Part shown: positions 62,010-64,000 of the stretch, piece by piece | Layout: each line of letters begins with the position of its first letter | Position numbering within the stretch: position 1 is the stretch's first letter | Assembly: GCA_026122225.1 (NCBI GenBank) | Contig: JANEZZ010001904.1 | Coordinates: 744,001-808,000 of the forward strand | Reading direction: 5' to 3' | Origin: Heloderma charlesbogerti | Taxonomy: Eukaryota; Chordata; Lepidosauria; Squamata; Helodermatidae | Length of the DNA: 64,000 nt | Translations under genes and position numbers: made by a program | Notes under the pieces: generated by a model | Databases searched by the model: none | What the model was told of the DNA's origin: nothing | The model's input: only the letters and a program-made list of their open reading frames with translations

Positions 62010-62215
62010 TGCTAATCCTTTTCAACAGCCCTATAAGATAAATCAATATTTCCTACATTTTACAAATTTTCTACATTTTTACAAATGGCGTGATGCAAAG
62101 GCTGAGAGAGTGGCTTGCCTAAGGCCACCGGCTGAGTTCACAAATTTAGCCAGGGTCTTCCTGGTTCACAGTTCTGTCTCTCAACCACTTGCTGTCACAA
62201 GTATTTGCACTATAC
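62010..62215 (+). mobile_element. CORE-SINE/MIR-like relic
   Basis: CAACAGCCCTATAAGATAAA, CATTTTACAAATTTTC, GCTGAGAGAGTGGCTTGCCT, AAGGCCACCGGCTGAGTTC and TCTCAACCACTTGCTGTC follow the order of the MIR/CORE-type 3' region ('caaccctatgaggtag ... tgcccaaggtcac ... aaccac'). Old and degraded. Confidence 0.55.
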
Positions 62216-62363
62216 TAGTCCTTGCATTGTTGCATTTAAGAAATATTTCCTGACAGGCAGAACTTGCTTTTGTAGCAACCTGATTCTTTCGCTTATTTAC
62301 ATGGCTACATCCATCCTCTGGCCACACCTTCTAAAAAAGAATCAACATGGCTTTCCACAAAGC

Positions 62364-62421
62364 TAGAGAGAGCTTTGGCTATTGGGTGACATAGAAATAA
62401 ATAAATAAATAAATAAATAAA
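62364..62421 (+). mobile_element. L2-type LINE 3' tail with (AAAT)n
   Basis: GAGAGAGCTTTGGCTATTGG and GTGACATAGAAATAAATAAA: the common L2 end 'gcttcggctattgggcggtatagaaat' followed by an AAAT repeat. A second such tail is at 63,788. Confidence 0.75.
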
Positions 62422-62689
62422 TGTCCTGCCTCAGTAACCTTTGAGAGTTCTTTGAGAGTGTCAATAAACATGTGGACAGGGATGGTCTTCTAGACATCGT
62501 TTACTTGGGCTTCCAAAAGAGTTGGAAGACTCCTGAGCAAACTTAACAGTCATGGTTTTGTTATTGATAAGCCAATAAATTCACCAGTGTCTGGATAGGA
62601 AAGCCAGTGAAAAGAAGACCACCAAGTAAGAGCAACATATAAATATACTAAAGTATAATAAATAACTAATATTTGGTGGTCTGTTATAA

Positions 62690-62824
62690 CAGGGGTAAGC
62701 AACTTGTCCCCATCCAAATGTTTTGGCCTACAACTCCTATAATTTCTCACTTTTAGCTATGTCAGGTAGGACTGATGAGGTTGTAAGGCAAAACATCTGG
62801 AGGACCAGAATTTACCCACCCCTA
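62690..62824. mobile_element. Short hAT-like fold-back element (CAGGGGTA ends)
   Basis: Left CAGGGGTAAGCAACTTGTCC, right CAGAATTTACCCACCCCTA; inner arms are ATGTTTTGGCCTACAACTCC and GTTGTAAGGCAAAACATCTGG. Flanks tgttataa and catcataa agree at five of eight bases. Related to 16,570-16,713. Confidence 0.75.
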
Positions 62825-63787
62825 CATCATAACTACTAATTCCTTCTCAATAGTCCCCACGTCAGTATTTTTTCCATGGTGTGTGCGTGTGTTTTCAGTT
62901 CTCCAAGTGTTAGTTTGATTTATAGGCCAGGCTTGTATTCCAAAAATTCAAGAGATGATAATGGTAACAAGGTATAGCTATCTAAGTCAGGAGCAACCAT
63001 CATATCTGATGAGTGTTTTCGGGTTACTATGGCAACAACAGGTATACTAGAGCTGAAGGCTCTTGTGAAAAGACAAGAGGGGGAGAGAAAAAAGAGAATG
63101 CAATCACTCCTAACGTCATCCATGTTAAAATATTGCCACAGCAACACAAGTAAATTGGCTTCTCTGGCTTTTGAGATTCTTCTTGAACAATTAGTGGTGA
63201 TTGAAAAGGCTAAAATAAGAAGGAGCCCAAACCATTTTCTGTAAAGAACCTCTTGTTGTTCAACCTTTTTTCAATATGAATGGAGATAACACCTTTATTG
63301 TTAATGTAGATGTGGGCACCCAAAAGCATTTTCTGTTTTATGGATATGATGAACCTACAGTGTTGAAAAGACTTGGATGCCAGGACCAGATTGGGATCAT
63401 GAGCCAAGAACCATACTCATCTCTAGACCTGCAAACAATGTTCAGAGCAGGGGTGCTTCCAAAATTCTCCCCATCCAGAACTCTCCTTGAATTCTGAATA
63501 ACCTTGCCTTGTTTCCAAAGTGGAACCAATATACTAGAAATTATCTATTTTTAATTAGTTTATTATTCGTTCAAACATTTATATCCCATCTTTCATCTAC
63601 TACCTAAAAAGCAAACTCAGTGTGATTGTACTATGATTCTTTCTCTGTCATGGTTTAACAATGGTCTACCAGTGTGCATGGAAAAGAAACATGAAGCAAT
63701 GAGACACCCACATGATGATGATTCTATTTTGCAGTATTTTCTCAATGCACGAATGAGCATCAGTTATATAGTAACTTATATAGTAAC
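62825..63787. other. Unassigned stretch, no gene seen
   Basis: Near 63,555-63,625, TTTATTATTCGTTCAAACAT and TTATATCCCATCTTTC look like an antisense L2-type 3' end. Open frames in this stretch (for example 63,276-63,497) have no recognisable domain or splice context. Confidence 0.5.
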
Positions 63788-63846
63788 AGAGAGCTTCGGC
63801 TATTGGGCGGTATAGAAATGAAATAAATAAAATAAATAAATAAATA
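63788..63846 (+). mobile_element. L2-type LINE 3' tail
   Basis: AGAGAGCTTCGGCTATTGGG then CGGTATAGAAATGAAATAAA and AATAAA repeats, a textbook L2-type end. Only the last 60 bp is present. Confidence 0.8.
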
Positions 63847-63947
63847 GTAGGGGAAGGCAATTATACCCATGGAGGGGCTACAGAGCCCCCAGCCTTTAGA
63901 CTCTCAACCTTCCTGAGCTGAGCTGAAGACAACACAGGAGATGAGGA

Positions 63948-64000
63948 GGGACCATAGCCCAGTGGTAGAGCAGCTGCTTTGCATGCAAGAAGTCCCAGGT
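63948..64000 (+). mobile_element. tRNA-derived SINE head, cut by window end
   Basis: GGGACCATAGCCCAGTGGTA gives a good RNA polymerase III box A, and GTCCCAGGT begins the box B region. Same family as 13,730-13,925, better preserved. The body continues outside the window. Confidence 0.82.

Noticed and set aside
63948..64000. Possible tRNA gene at the window end.
   Set aside because: The sequence after box A follows the squamate tRNA-SINE head rather than any tRNA, and the same family occurs at 13,730 with a SINE body.

Overview
The window reads as nuclear, non-coding DNA of a vertebrate, most likely a squamate reptile (lizard or snake). It holds four BovB (RTE-clade) LINE copies, CR1 and L2 LINEs, tRNA-type SINEs, many short fold-back elements and ordinary microsatellites. 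BovB together with CR1 and L2 is a typical squamate mix; the species cannot be named from sequence alone. I found no convincing host exon, RNA gene, operon-type organisation or CRISPR array. The only long open frames are retrotransposon proteins.

The dominant feature is a family of about 0.5-1.3 kb non-autonomous DNA transposons, called here the nested-palindrome family (NP-A to NP-L). They begin TAGGGATG and end CATCCCTA. Six copies are flanked by perfect 8-bp target-site duplications (TSDs), which points to the hAT superfamily. Inside, each is a chain of near-perfect hairpins: one type is built on the GATAGGCTACGTAAAT palindrome, another on GCAAATGGCGGC. In several copies the chain is itself one palindrome of about 400-500 bp. 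Near both ends almost every copy carries a GGTAAGT-like 5' splice-donor motif pointing out of the element. No transposase is present in the window.

Layout. 1-275 is the right end of NP-A. 0.3-6.1 kb is mostly unassigned, with a diverged tandem duplication and CR1/L2 tails. 6.4-8.0 kb is an antisense BovB split by NP-B. 8.6-16.1 kb holds two copies of a GC-rich fold-back element (MITE-X), NP-C, NP-D, a SINE, and a BovB inserted in a fold-back element. 19.3-22.8 kb is an NP composite (NP-E1/E2) with an L2 LINE inserted in it. 25.1-27.2 kb is a second TAGGGATG element (R1) containing NP-F1 and NP-F2. 29.0-29.9 kb is NP-G, the clearest copy. 31.1-35.0 kb is an antisense BovB with a 10-bp TSD, split by NP-H. 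36.0-36.9 kb is NP-I. 37.2-38.6 kb is a different inverted-repeat element with 5S rRNA-like arms. 41.0-43.9 kb is a BovB with a perfect TSD and a 916-codon open frame, but part of its endonuclease is deleted. 44.1-45.1 kb is NP-J, 46.4-47.7 kb NP-K. 49.8-50.2 kb is R2, with a perfect TSD. 52.1-54.5 kb is an antisense CR1 with a degraded reverse transcriptase. 55.2-55.7 kb is NP-L. The rest is unassigned sequence with small repeats.

The nesting gives a relative history: BovB copies 1 and 3 predate NP-B and NP-H; NP-E2 predates its L2 insertion; R1 predates NP-F; BovB copy 2 landed in an older fold-back element. Family names rest on recognition of protein motifs and terminal sequences, not on database searches.
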